NCBI RefSeq assembly: GCF_001522545.3
Contig: NC_031769.1
Location: forward strand, 133,495,137 to 133,559,136
Source of the DNA: Parus major
Taxonomy: Eukaryota; Chordata; Aves; Passeriformes; Paridae
Reading direction: 5' to 3'
DNA: 64,000 nucleotides
Positions 50,474 to 63,955 of this stretch are shown here, piece after piece; within the stretch, counting starts at the first letter, position 1; the number at the start of each line of letters is the position of its first letter. The notes beneath the pieces are model-generated. The model was not told where the DNA came from. It saw nothing but the letters and a program-made list of their open reading frames with translations, and made no database searches. A program made the translations under genes and the position numbers.

Positions 50474-50785
50474 AGAGAATCATAGAGTTATTAAAGTTGG
50501 GAAAGACCTACAAAATCATTGAGTCCAACCATTAACCTAACCCAGACAGGTCCTCCACTAAAACCATGTCCCGAAGCACCACATCTCCATGCTTTTTGAA
50601 CACTTTCAGTGATGATGATTCCACTACTTCCTTGGGCAGCCTGTTCCAGAGCTTGACCACTCTTTCAGTGAAGAAATGATTCCTAATATCCAATGTAAAC
50701 CTCCTCTGGTGCAACTTGAGGTTGTTTCCTCTTTACCTGTCAATTATAACATGGGAGAAGAGACTCACTTTCAACTCATGTTCCC
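50474..50785 (-). mobile_element. CR1 LINE, 5'-truncated 3' end
   Basis: Read on the minus strand, this matches the CR1 consensus end. It runs from a segment corresponding to plus-strand GGGAGAAGAGACTCACTTTC through the end of the ORF2 frame, then the 3' UTR motif GGTTGGACTCAATGATTTTG and a terminal repeat-like CTCTATGATTCT. The frame at 50532-50714 stays open for 60 codons and contains the family motifs [20 protein letters not shown] and [15 protein letters not shown], so the copy is only moderately decayed. CR1 copies are usually 5'-truncated like this one. Its 3' end is at about 50474, and the 5' breakpoint near 50785 is approximate. Confidence 0.93.
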
Positions 50786-53700
50786 CAATATATAATCCTT
50801 CCTCTGAGCAAGAATTTGGACAAGGTGACTGTCATATGTCCTTCCAAACTTTCAAACATCTTCCCATCCATGTTCCCACTCATAAGAATAAAGGCCATGT
50901 GAATGTTATGAGTATCTACAGTACCGTGTAGTGTTTGGGAGAGGAAGGCTGAAAATGACCTGTTTCTTAGGAAAGCTGCTGCTTGTGATTCACACAGGAG
51001 TTGCAGGGTCCACGGCCCTAAGAAGGCTTAGGAAAAAATGGTGTTCAAGAAGACTTCATCATCTGCAGAGCTAAACATTAGCGTTGCAGTTGTTTTATCT
51101 CAAAAAGTGGAATTGCAAATGATTCAGGGAGTCCCAGATGTTCCTCAGCCTCACCTTGTCAATACTTTGGGAAATTGAGCAGGCTCAGTGCTTGGTGTGT
51201 CCTCATGGCCAAAGAAGCAGGGCAGAAGCACAGCATGTTGCTCCTCTCCAGTAGCAATCCACAACCAGCTGACCTTGGTGTCAGGTCAGAGCCACTAGGC
51301 AGGATCTGCTACTCCTGAAGTGACCATTTGCCCTGCAGCCTATCCCAGCCTGCAGTGAAGAGACTGGGTTTCTGAGGAGCAATAGACCATGGGATAGGTG
51401 CATGAATAAGTCCAGGCATGGAATCTGGCAGCAGGTCAGTCCCTTGTCAGGGTAAGACCCAAGTATGTACCTGTGCCTCTCCTGCACCAGTTCTGCTAGA
51501 AGGAAAGGCTGTGGCCTGGAAAGAAGATATGGTATATTTAGATCCTAGTTGAAGTGGGACCCCAAAGTGGGCTGTGTGGTGTTCAAAAGCATGTTGTTTG
51601 AGCTGCCCTGTAGCTTGGAACTGTTTAGGTCTCCAAGCCTGCAAAGCAGAGGTAATGGAGATGGTCATTTATGGCACTGCAAGGTCAGAAGACCGTTCCT
51701 CTGCTCAGGTGCAATAGTGCAATCCAGGAGTGATGAAAGGCTTTAGCTAGTGGTTCATTCCACAGACCTGACAAGTGGAGTGTTAGTGGGAGGGTCAGTG
51801 TGCAGTGTGAGTTAGACTGATCTGGGTATCAGCACAGAGGGGACACCATGCCTCTGCCAGGTGGAGCAGAAGGGCACATGACACTTCACTGCAGGGCAGC
51901 TTTGCAAGAAATCCAAAGAACTTTAGAAGTCTGTGTGTCTTTGGATGAGACCCTGGCCATACCGCGTGATCATGACAGAGACTAGATTGACACTGTTGAA
52001 AAAAATCTCAGCAACCTATGGCATGTTAGTGAAGTTCACAAAGTAAAAATCACCTCTGCCTTTTTCTCAATGGAAAAAGGAGCTTCAGCTCTGTATCTTC
52101 CTGCACACAGTATTGCAGGAGAGCCTGTCATTACTGAATCCCACATCCTTCAGCACAAATGCTACCATTTCTTTCTGTATGTCATTTGGCAACTGAAAGT
52201 GCTACTAAAAACAAAACCCACACACTGTTCAATAATTTAAAATAATAGTGGTTAGACTCAAGTATTTATATAAAATAGGAACCTAATGTTTACTTGAAAA
52301 TATTACACCTTCTTCTAATTTTATTTGCAAACTAAAGGTACCAAACTTCTGATATCAGCCCTAGCTCTTGATTACTGTTCACTCTTTACTCCTGATGCAC
52401 ACTTGTAACTTTCCAAAAGCAATTTTCCTTAATAATGTTTTTCTTAAAAATTTCTCTTAAGAAATATTGTGCACAGCAATATTGTACACCAGTCCAAGAA
52501 CTTAATCTGATGCAAATTTTTGCAGGTCCATTGACTTCAGCAGATGATTGACACCAGATGGCCCACCATGTTTGATATTATTACATTAAGGTATTAGCAT
52601 ATGTATAATTTTATTTGTACTTTTCTTTATCAGTAGTATTTTCTTTCTGCTTCAGTTGACTTTTTCAACCTTTATTCAGGGGGATGAAATACATTCCATG
52701 TGAGTAAACATGTTCCATGATGGATAAATATCAAACTGCTACCTACAAATACAGATAAAACTTGTTCGGTGCAGGATTTTTTAGTCTTAAGCCGTATTTT
52801 GAAAATATTTATTATAGGAGGAAGTTGTGATTCTCATTGTGGAGTATTCTTTGTGTAAGAATATTTTGATTTTTCTCTTTTGTAAAAAATGTGTCTAAAA
52901 TGGACAGCTCTATAGTAAATGCAGGCTATGTAAAATTGTACATTCCTCCTACTTTTCTCTTAGGCATGAGCCCTTTCTTCATTAATATAGTACCATAGTT
53001 AGATCATTTTAGACTATAGATAAGGAATTCTGTCTCTTATAGTAAAGACAAATACAGTTAAAATACCTTCATAAATAGCCTACAGCTTTCCAAAGATGGG
53101 TTTTGGGTTTGGCATATTGACTTTGCATTTATGAGGCAAATGCAAGGGAACATCTGGTTTGTTTTATCATTAATTCTGGGAATGTCCATTAATAATGCAT
53201 TTTTGGGAATTGTTTTTGTTATTCCTGGAGAGCACTGTAATGAACAATCCTATGCTTGTTCTGCCGAGAGACACATTGCAGTTTAGAGGTTGTTTTGCAG
53301 TCTTAATTATATTAGTTGCTATCTCCCTTTTTACTGCCAGAAAGCGTGTACTATTAAAATGAATTGCTGAGAAAAATGCCAGTGGACATTGTGGAAAACT
53401 AAACTTCATAGTAGTTTATAAAAAAGGCATTTTGCCCTTTAATTTTTTTTTCTTTCTTCAAAATTAAGTTAAAATATTTTTTCTGTAATTCTGGCCTAAA
53501 TTCATACAACCTTAGGAAAAACACAGTATTAGTAACACACACCTTTTTTTATTTTTTTACAGTTATCAGCCTAGCTATGAAACAATTATGAGTGGATAAA
53601 TTGTTCTTGGTGTTGGCAGGAAAATGAGACATCAAACACCTCAATGTTCTTCTAGAATTCCTAGTTCTAGTGTAGCCGGATCACATAACTCCATAAATTG

Positions 53701-54465
53701 AAGCAAGATTTTCCCAGGTCGGTTAGGCAAGCAGTGCTATACGTTGGGTTGTGATTGAAGGCCCCACCTATGGCAGCTTGGCATGGTTAAGGAAAATCTG
53801 GAGCTCCCATCAAGTCCCTAGGTGAAGGAGCTATGAGACTCAGCACTAGAAAAACAGGATTGTCTGGTGGTTCAGAGTACAGTCAGGAAACATAGATTCT
53901 ATTCCCCATTTTGGTCTGACATCTGATCCATGCAAAGTGTCTCTGTTTATAGCATTGCAATTATGGATCTAGTGTGGAGCTAATTAAAATAATGTGAGAG
54001 TCTTTCCCTTAACTTCCTGGGTGTCAGATCCAAGCCCCACACATACTCTGGAGAATTCTAACTTGTGTCTGTTGCAGGGTACACATCAAGCCTTCATCCT
54101 CTTTAATTAATGTTTTCATTCTGTTTATTTACCTGAGAAAGAACCTTTTCCATGGGTATCAGCAGAGCAGCATGGGGCAGGAGCGCAGTGGTGGCCTTTG
54201 TAGCAGATCTGTGTGCACTTGTGGGAAACAACATAAAAACACATCTGAACTCCAGTGGTCATGCCTGGCCTCAGAAACAGTGTGAAAGCCAGATCCAGAC
54301 AATTCAAACATATTTTTTTTAAAGAAACAGGGATTATTTTTTTACTCTGTCTGTTTAAACCCAGACTCAAATCAACAGCCGTCTCTTCACTGCATTTTTC
54401 CTAGAAAAAGGGGAAAGTTTCTCCAACTGTTTATGCATTCTACCAATCCAGCAATGTATATGGCA
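50786..54465. other. Intergenic, nothing recognised
   Basis: AT-rich sequence with no gene or repeat that I can support. The short open frames do not resemble known proteins. Confidence 0.55.
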
Positions 54466-54870
54466 TCACTTACTGTACTGATTTTCTAATTTTCCAGGAC
54501 CAAGTACAGCAGCCTCTGAAGAGATCAGCAGCTGGGGAGCATTTTGGATATCCAAATTCCTAATGACCCCAGAGTAGTATTCCCAAACCTCTTGGCAGTT
54601 CCAAATTTCATGCCAAAAGTTGCAGGCATCTGTCTTACATTTTGAACATTTGTCATCAATATTCTTACTTAATTTAAACATCCGCTTAGGGGGGTCATGT
54701 ATTCTCAATGAATAAAATTAGCTGCATGTAACCAATCTGTGAATTTGAGTTTAATCATAGAGCTCCGGTCTGGTTACAGATGTCTTTGTCCAAGGACTGT
54801 AGTTTACTACTGAATGCCTTCCCCATTAGCTCGGGGATTATCAAGCAAGGATTTATACCGTGTAGAAACC
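54466..54870 (-). pseudogene. Decayed L1-clade-like LINE ORF2 C-terminal fragment
   Basis: The minus-strand frame at 54466-54708 reads RIHDPPKRMFKLSKNIDDKC and then SKC...FWHEIWNCQEVWEYYSGVI. The spacing C-x2-C-x8-H-x4-C, with W beside the His/Cys pair, is that of the cysteine-rich C-terminal segment of L1-type ORF2, and hydrophobic positions after it (VIRNLDI...LLI) also fit. Upstream pieces in shifted frames agree: KLKFTDWLHAANFIH (about 54705-54749) corresponds to the segment before the TP-x-R motif, and VSTRYKSLLDN (about 54837-54869) resembles the IYKLL motif. In-frame stops and frameshifts show it is dead. Birds have few L1 relics, so a related clade such as Tx1 remains possible. Both ends are approximate. 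Confidence 0.6.
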
Positions 54871-57800
54871 TTTTTCCTTTCTAAATACAAAACTGAATGC
54901 TCTCACTGGGGGGATTAAATTCAGACTCTCTGGAAGACCTACAGCTGGTTATCTCCTTTAGCACTGATTTTGCAATCCATACTAAGGTGAGGGACAGGGC
55001 ATGGTCTCACTGCCTTGGGAACATAGCAAAGATCAAATTGCCAATGTAAGTCACAATTCAGTTCCTGCTCCCTCTTGCTCCTGGGGGAGAAACAAGGTTG
55101 CCACCACCTATTTTTCTGGGTCAGTTTCTGCCTGGTCCCACCCTCTCAGTTGTGCTGGCTGTAGCTTTGAAGTTGCGCAGTCAAAGCTCTGCCACCTCTC
55201 TCTCCTTTGCTTCAGCCTTTGCAGCTCACTTTGCTTGTGGTACCCACTCACTGCCCAGAGCAGGTGTAGAAAGGGGGTGAACAGCTGAGCCTATGGAAAA
55301 GGACATGGTTGCCCCTCTCTGAAATCATCATTATGATGTGGTAATTCATCACAAATGTTTCAAATCCTTCTTTGTATCATAAACGTTCTGCACAGATGTG
55401 ATTTCCAGTTTCTCACATAGCACAATTTAATTAATTCATCCATTTTAGCAGAACTATAGCTTTGATCTGACAGCAATGGAAGTATACTAGCAGTGAATAA
55501 ACTACAAACATTTTAATTATTGTTCTTATTTGAATCATATCAACATAACCAAGGACAAAGCAGAAACAAGATCTGAGATTCAGCCTCTGCTCCTGGTCCA
55601 AACATTGTCTATTTCCATGATATTAACTTGCAGCACATGTAAGCCATTGTGAATGATGACCTATTCAGCAGATGAAGCTGCAGTCCATAAGCTAGACTCA
55701 CCCACTTAAATCATTACATCTACAACCAACCCTCCTTAAGGAAGAAATAATTCATACAACTCTTGGAGCTGAAGGGTTTGATTGTGGTCCTCACATCCTC
55801 ACATCTCCAGAATCCAAGAATAAGTCCATTGAATTAGATGTAAAACCATCTGATTTTAATGCTGAATTAGTAAGAGGTAAGGATAAAATGAGTGCAGGCT
55901 TTCTTTCCCCAAAATACACTGTATTCCTTGGTCAATACTGTGAAACAGCACAGCCTCATTTCTCTTCAAGGGTTTAGGAAGCATGATGGCCTCACATAGC
56001 TCTGAGCTGCACTGTGAAGGCCAAGTGTACCAAAATGAATCTAAATGACACAGAGAATACTTGCTGTATATTTTTCCTGAACTCTTTTTATATAAAAAGA
56101 ATACAAAGCTTTCAAAGATTTTTGAAGTACTGAAAAGGATGCAAATATGACAATTCCTGTTTTAGGGGTTGCTCTGGATAATTCCTGGTATTAATTATTT
56201 TCTTGTGATAATAAATCCTTACAAAAAGTAGAAATCAAGGGTCATGAAGAATACTTTGCTAAGAGATCCATAAGAAGCGAAATAATTGATGTGTGTGAGC
56301 TGTGTAAAGAACTAATCCTTCTTCAGGTAATCCTGAGATGCCTTCCAAGACACATACTCTTCAGCCATTCATTAAGATCACCAGACCAAATTCTTGAGGG
56401 TTTTTTTACTCATTATGGTGGATTTAATGTAGTTCTGGCTTTTGCACTGTCTGTATTAAAAAAACCCCAAACTCTCAGGAGCTGAACAAAGGTTGCTTGA
56501 AGCAGCACAAGGCTCTTGGAGGCCAGAGGAATAGACACTGTATTTCCTTTTACCAGTCCTCTCTGTCTGGCAGAAGAGTACAGAGATGTAATATCGGATA
56601 TGGGATGGAAGCCTCCCCTAGAACTCAGCCGGGCCACTGGGGGTGGTTTTAGCTTGTGCATCTTTTCACAGAAGCTTTTCTAAGATGAACTGAAACTGTA
56701 AGTGGGGATGGTACTTTTCTGCACCCTCACAGCCAGAGTGTAGTTTGCAGTGGCTGCTTCAAACCTGAAGCCCAAAATACACTTACTTAAAATTCCACCT
56801 GGGAGTCATTTGAACTTGCCCTGCCAGCAGTGCCCAGCAGATATCTGATGTTTTGCACCCAGTATGTGCTGTGTCAGGCTGTGTGACACCTCTCATGCCC
56901 CAAACTAGACATTTCCTTTCCTCTCCATGATTCCCTATTGCTTAATCATGTCCTGTTGAAAGCACGTAATGGTCTTCCACCCATGAAATTTTTCCCTCTT
57001 GTCCCAGCCACTGCAGCTGGGACATTCCATCTTCTGAGACATGGGGCTCTGGTTTGCACACTCTGTGTCTGCTCAACTGGACATAGCCCAAAGTTTCCTA
57101 CCTCAGAACTGCTTTCTCTATGTTTCCACTGTTCCACTTTCTATCAGTTTTCTAAACAGTCATTAGCATTAAGCTTGGACACTTTTTATTCCAGTAACAT
57201 TTTCTCTGACAAGATTAAAGCCAGTCCTACTTTTCGACTTCTTTGCCTCCTCCAGCTTCATCACACTATGACTAATACAAAAATTTAGAATATGGATTTG
57301 GTGTTCTCCTTGATTTCAGGGTGAGAACACCAGCATCTCTAGTACTGCATATAAAACACACAGGTCTCCTCTCATTCCTCACTATTTTCCTGGGGAAAGA
57401 AAGGAAACATCTCAAGAAGTACTTTTATTCATTCTGTTCCACAGAAGAGATGGATGCCACACAGTAATTTTTTCCTGAGGGATGGAAATTAGTTCACACC
57501 CTTCTCTTCTACTTTTTCTGTTACATTAAGCATATTGGAGCTGGGATTTGAAGGTTAATGCCAAGACACCTGAAGTGTCTCCATTTGCTGCTGAAGGCAG
57601 CATGGGTAACAGCTCAGAGAGGGGACACCAGCACCAGGTAGGAGCCACCAACAACACATTCATGCCTGTTGGCTTGTCTCTCTGCCTGCTGTGACAAGGG
57701 ACACAGGTCACCAGGAGCAAAAGTGACAGTGACCAGGGGCTGCAGTTATCAGGAGTACTGGGGACCATGTTCTGCCCCATCAGAACTACATTTGTGCAAA

Positions 57801-60239
57801 GTCATCTGGTTGCCAGAGGGTCAGTAACAGAATCAGCAAGAGCTTGTGTTCTTTCCCCCCTCCCAACCTGTTTTACAGGTATGCATTCTGCTCAGACAAG
57901 AAGCAGAAATTGGTGAAAGAGCAAGTTAAATCCTCTTCCACATCAGCCTGTTCTGGCCCAGCAGTGTTGAATCAGAGAGAAGCTAAGTGAGAGTTCTCCT
58001 AACGTGAGAGAGAGAACTCTGTGAGCCACAGTTTTGCCAGGCCACCAGGGCCAGGGGTAAGGATTCTGGCTACCTGCTGTCCCAGGCAGTGCTGCAAGGG
58101 GGGGACAGGATGCCTGTGTCTGGGGCCTAGAGGTTCAGAGAGGATCACTGAGGGCATCTGCAGCAAAGTAAGGTCCCAGAGGCTTCTGAAGGAAAGGAGC
58201 TGTGAACATCAGTGGGGATGACATAAGCTAGCATGGCTCATGAAACCTCTGGAGCACAGGGCCAGAGAACCTATCCTATCCTTCAAGGACACCAAGGAGC
58301 TTTGCTTTAAAGCCTTTTACTTGAGCAGTCTCATCCAGACATTCTGAGTTTTCTCCTATTTACTTATTTTAATGTTTGGCTTGTTATTTTGTTCTGTAAT
58401 AAAAGAAAAAAATGCTTTAGGGATTGGAGGTCTTCTGGTATGCTGGCTTCACAGAAAGTCTGGAGCAGCTTCAATTCAAACCTCTTGCCAGTTCAAGTCC
58501 CATCACAGCATTCAATGGGGAATTGAAGAACTGGATATGTTTCTCCTGTCTCCAAGCTTAACTCACTGTCTGGATTTATGTCAGTTCAGAGAAGCTGGGA
58601 TAATTTAAAAATCTGGAAAATTAAAAAGCTGGAAAATAATGTCAGCTGTTTTAAAAGAGCCCAGTGGACCTGGGGATGAGTACATGTGGGGTTTGTGGTC
58701 TGGACAGGGTCTGTATCTGCTCTCTTTAATGTCATTCTCATGGTTGCTAGGACAGTGCCGAACTTCCAGAGACTTTTCAGACAATCTCAGTAGTCTTCCC
58801 AGTCCTGCCAAAAACTAGTCTCTGAATTAATATATTTTGCCTCTCAACTGTCAGCTTTCCTTTTAAAGCTCCTAGACCAAAAATATATCTATTTTTGTTA
58901 GCTCTAAATAGTGACTTGGACAAGCAAGTGCAGTTTGGGTGCCCCTGGCTAAAAAATGTATTTGGCTTTGTATGGATTCTGCAATCTTTTAAATCTAATT
59001 ATTTTTGCACTAATCTCCACTAAAGACTCCATTGCTACATGACTGTAATAGCATCTCCAAATCATCCTAACACCCCCAAATCAAATCCCTAGGTTGTCCT
59101 CCAAAGCATGGAATGAGGACAGGCATCCCCAAAGTGGAAAGCGTTGCCTTGGGCAGACCCCTCTCCCTGTGAGTGGAATATGCTCAGGGCAAGGATATGT
59201 CCCAGATCACTCACTTCACCCTGTAGTATGAAAACTACTCTCCCTCCTGCAGAGGGCTTCCAGCTCTCCTCTGAAAATCAGTGCCAGCAAGTCATTTGGA
59301 AATCAGCCTGTGGTCATTCCCTTCTTTCAAAATACGGCTGCTCCTTTGCCTGGCTCCAGTTGATATTTAAAAGAAGTTGGACTCTACTCTCCTACATCCT
59401 GGCAGAGGGGTGGCCTTCTCCTGCTGCTGTGATGAGACAATGAAATTATGCTACAGGCAGTCCTGCTCTGCAGGTCCTGTGCACTGTGGACTGAGCAAGT
59501 GACCTCACTGCTCCTCAGAAGGACCATGCAGCCACCCTCATCATACCTTTTTAGCCATGTGAGAACTGCAGCACATATAAAATGTCAGTGCCTCCTGGGA
59601 CACGTAGTAGCTGAATTTTAGCTTTGCCTTGGGTATTTAGTCTTGGTTTGAAGCAGAATTTGTTCCTCTCTTTGTGTGGTGCTGTTCTCTAAGATTAATT
59701 TTAACCTCTCAGGTTGGCTTTTTTTTTGTTTTTTTCTTGTCTGAAACCAGTAGCCGTAACTAATCCTTCAGTTTCCGATCTGCAGGAGCTTCATACTCCA
59801 TGTAAGGTGAATGTGACATATGCCTGCAGTAATAGCCTTTTCACAAAGGCTGCCCTTTTTGATTAACAATTGTAAAGGGTAAGGTGCAAAAGTCTGACAT
59901 ACTATAAAATGATGCAATTTTTGCACTGGGATCTCTTGTACAAAACAAGTTGAGTTTCCATGACACAGATTAAATTGTTAGTAGATAAACTAATGCATTA
60001 AGTAAGTGGAAACAGCTAATTGTGTGAGAGGACTGAGGGAAAGGTTGCAGCCAAGGGTTGTGTGATTTGTCTTGTCACTCCTCATGTATTTAGTCAGCTA
60101 CAAGCACTTTAGTTGCCTGTTTGAAACTGTTTGAGAATAAGCTTTAAGGAGAATCTCCAGAGATGAGGTATGAACAAGGGGAGATGACAGTCAGACAGAC
60201 AGTGCTCCCTCACTTGAGAGCGGGTGGCAGGGGAGAAAA
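54871..60239. other. Intergenic, nothing recognised
   Basis: No supported gene. GC-richer patches near 55090-55280, 57560-57780 and 58020-58200 produce chance frames only. The fragment of the LINE at 54.5-54.9 kb may extend further into this segment, but I could not follow it. Confidence 0.5.
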
Positions 60240-60301
60240 ATGCCTTAGAAGGCATCATAGATATGATGCCTTCAGATTCTGATGATATCAGAGATATCAT
60301 C
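60240..60301. other. Cluster of three palindromes
   Basis: Three inverted repeats follow one another. ATGCCTT/AAGGCAT occupies 60240-60255 (2-nt spacer). GAAGGCATCATA/TATGATGCCTTC occupies 60248-60273 (12-bp perfect arms, 2-nt spacer). GATGATATC/GATATCATC occupies 60281-60301 (9-bp arms, 3-nt spacer). The first two share their middle arm, so one arm can pair in two alternative hairpins. Confidence 0.65.
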
Positions 60302-63300
60302 TCTACATAATGATAGAGCCCAAATGGCCATGTGGAACAGGCCAACATTATGAGAAAAGGATCATGTTCAGTTAAAGGACAGTGTCAGTTAAGTTGAAGA
60401 TGATGAAGAGCATGAGGTCAGAGGTCTCACCAAGGCAGGTTGTCACAGACAGCTGTTAATGTGGCATCAGGGCAGATGGTGCACTTGGAGCAGCTACCAC
60501 AAAATCTGAAAAAATATCTAGATGCTGCCTGCAAACAGAGATGCCAGTGCACCTTGGGAGGAGTTGTGATGAAAAATGCAGAATGAAGTGAAATCAATGA
60601 GCTGTTCTTTAAAAGCAGAGAGATTAACTCCCACTTTATTTTGAAGGTAGAGAAGTGAAAATGACAAAGAAAAATAAGTAATATTTTTTTCTATTTTAAG
60701 GGGACACTACAGAACTATATTAAAATCTCTCCCTGAGCTGCTATTTTGTCTTCATGGTCCAGCTTGCTGTTTTGGGCTGATTTAAACCTGCCAAAGCCAA
60801 AGCAGCTCCTGGTTATGCTTGGCTTTCTCAGGGTGACTCACTGGAAACCCTGCTGCTGCTACTTCTGGTGTATTTTCCTTTATAGTGTAAGAGCTCCTTG
60901 CAAATTAAAAGGCTTTCTGGTGAAGACATAAGCTCATTACATCTCAGTCTCCACTGAATTAAATCAATTTCTTTCTATATTAATATCGTATACATTATAT
61001 TTTTTTTGAAGGATGATGTTGGCTGATCTAGGAAGGTGCTTGTTAGGCCATCCATTCAGATTCTTGCTTGCAAAGAAAGAGATAATATCTCTTATTATCC
61101 ATTAAAATACTCAGGTGACTTTATTTAGTCACATCAATCAATGATTATTTCAACACTTTTCTCCAGATGACTAGAAATAGTTTAAAGCAGACATACTATT
61201 ATTGGGTTTTTATTAGGAGAGCAAGCCTGTAAAAACCAGAATTTTTAATGGATAATTGGTGGAGGTTTAAGAAAGCATTCCAAGTGGATTTTATGATCAG
61301 GTGCTTCTTTATAGCCTTTATACTCACTGAGGGTAACAGATTCAATCTGAAGGGGGATGTGAAGGTCAAGGCAGTGCTGAACCACTGGAATGAAGGATTG
61401 ACATAATGTTCAGCTGTAAAATGGTACCTCCAACTTACTTTAATTCCTTTGGGCAGCATGGTTTACTAAGACCTGTGAACCGAGTATATCCATGGCTTTA
61501 CATGGCTAAAAGCTGTATCCCAGGGAGGGGTTATGAAAGGTAACTATGATTTTTATTTTGATATTTTCTACTCCTACTTTACAAACCTTTGAGGTAATCA
61601 TAATTACCTGACCTAATGGAAGCTGAATAGTGTGCAGTCTTTGATATCTGAAGTTTGCTTTGCACATCACATAGTTCATTAAAGATTGCCTGACAGGTCT
61701 CCTGGAACTGTCTCCTCAGCTGGTGGAAATCAGGATAGCTCCACAGGCTTCAAAGGATCTATCTTTCCTTTCTCCTCATATGTGTAAACAGCCTCTTAAA
61801 CTAATGAACCGAGATCTCAGGTTCATGACACAGTGAGAAAGGGAAAGCAGATAAGATGAACTCGTGCAACGTTCACATCTTGAGTTTTGGTTGTTTTATT
61901 ATTTAGTGATCAGAAACAGAACTTTAGCACTTAGTATGGGCTAAGGGTAGGTTTGGCTGGGACAGGCAGTTCATTTCACACACATACAGAGGAACATCAT
62001 ATCTAGCAATTTGTACTATGTACCCTGCAGCTAAATCTGTGCATCTGAAGAGGCATCTACATTATCAGGGGCTGGAGAGTAAAATGGGAAATGCCTGAAT
62101 CAATTAGGAGGTGTTTCAAAATTTCTGAGGTATGGAATGATCCAGAGCCCAAAGTGTTCCTACAGCAGGTTACACACCCTCCACAGGGAAGCTTCTCTCC
62201 TGTGAAACCCTCACTCCTCAAGTATCTTCTTGTGCTATTTCTGTTTTGTTCAGGTCTCAGTGCAGCGCCCATCACTTCTACCTGAGCCAACAGGCTGTGA
62301 CCTGACACTTGTCCCTGCCTGGTAAAATAGCTACTGCCTGGGGACAGTCTGCCTCAAGCCCCAGGGTCCCTGCAGGGATGGTGGCAGTGTCTGGAGTGCT
62401 GTACCACATCCATAAGGGCTTTGAAAGGCAGCAGTAGAATGGTCCTGGTGTACTTAGACCATGTCTGTGAAGGAAAGCTGGAAAAGGATGGCTTATAAAT
62501 GGTTTTGCATTTACTACATTTGATATCCATGAAGTTTAACTGGTTAGCAAATGTACTTACATGCCAATCTGCTGATAGAAACTAGAAACAAATAATTGTG
62601 CATGTTACATACAGCAATTAATAACCTTTTAATAGTCTTCAGTGATGGTTTTCAGGAAAAAAAGTTGTACTATTAACATTCCTGTAAAACCATTAGTCCT
62701 AAATGCCTGTAATTGATGGGACTACTAATGTTTGTAAAATGAACTGAGACTGATTTATAAGCCTGATAATAAAATAGTTCAGTAAAGGGCTTTGATCTAA
62801 TAGCTGTGGAAGCAGTACACACACCTTAACGATTATCCTTGTAGATATCCATCCTCCTTTCAACTTTTACTAGCTTCAGTCATGACAATTTGGAAAGGAA
62901 AAATCCCAACCAAATGCAGCTTGATAGAGACAACCATTGATCAGTTACACTCTGTTCTCCTTCCTGATACAAGCATCCAGTAGACTCCTTGGACTATTAT
63001 CAGTCTTTATTTGTTGCTGTTGAGTGAGATTAAAGAAAATAAACACCCTGCCTTCTTCCTGAACTGATCAAAGATTTCCCCTATCCTACATATACTGAAG
63101 TCTATTAAAATAGTTTCTGCAGCACAATCTTTGTTCTGCAAAAGAAGTACTTATGCATATAATATTAGCTATGGTAAATCCCAAATTGCTTTGGTCCATT
63201 GGATCCGCTCACGTTGCTAGTTTTTCTTCCCTTTTCCTCCTTCCTGATATAAATTGTAGTTTAAAAATCAAATTAAATCAATCAATATTCACTCAGTTTT

Positions 63301-63955
63301 TCCATAGTACTGAAACAGTTAATTTTGCTCACTAAATAAATACTTTCAATTAACTTCTAGGCACACTTAATAAACTCAAAAGATTACAGCCATTATGTTA
63401 GTGAGAGGCAGGGATCCCATAGATGTCTCAGTATTTATGATGTTTGTCTAAGAGTCTCCCCTCTGTTTCCTAGGATTAGGCCTTGATACTGCACCACAAG
63501 GTTTTACAGGCTGATTGTCTTAACTCCCTGAGATGAAGATATTGTCCTTTGCATAGATAATTCAGCATTTTCGTAGTTGTTCAGTGTGTTGACTTGCTCA
63601 GCTTCCTTCTTCATCACTATCTGCCACAGCTTTTTTTCCCCTCAGGCAATGTGTAAGCAGTTTAGAGCAAAAAAGTTTTAGAAGAGCAGCTCCTCCTCTG
63701 CATACCTCCAAGTCTAGCAGGTAGAACACCCTCATGGAGAGTGGGAGATCTCACATCAACCCCCTGTGCTGAAGCAGGCAGCAGGAGGACAGGAACCTGT
63801 GTCTATCACAACCCACACGCATATGGGTTTTTATTTATTGGCAGGAGGCACCAAGCAGGGGGAAGAAGGAAGCGGGCAGCATTGCAGGTCTCATCTCTTC
63901 CTGTGCATTCAGCCTCTGAAATCAATATAGCTGGTTTAGAAAAGTTTCTGTCAAC
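60302..63955. other. Intergenic, nothing recognised
   Basis: AT-rich sequence without a supported gene, RNA or identifiable repeat. Confidence 0.5.
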
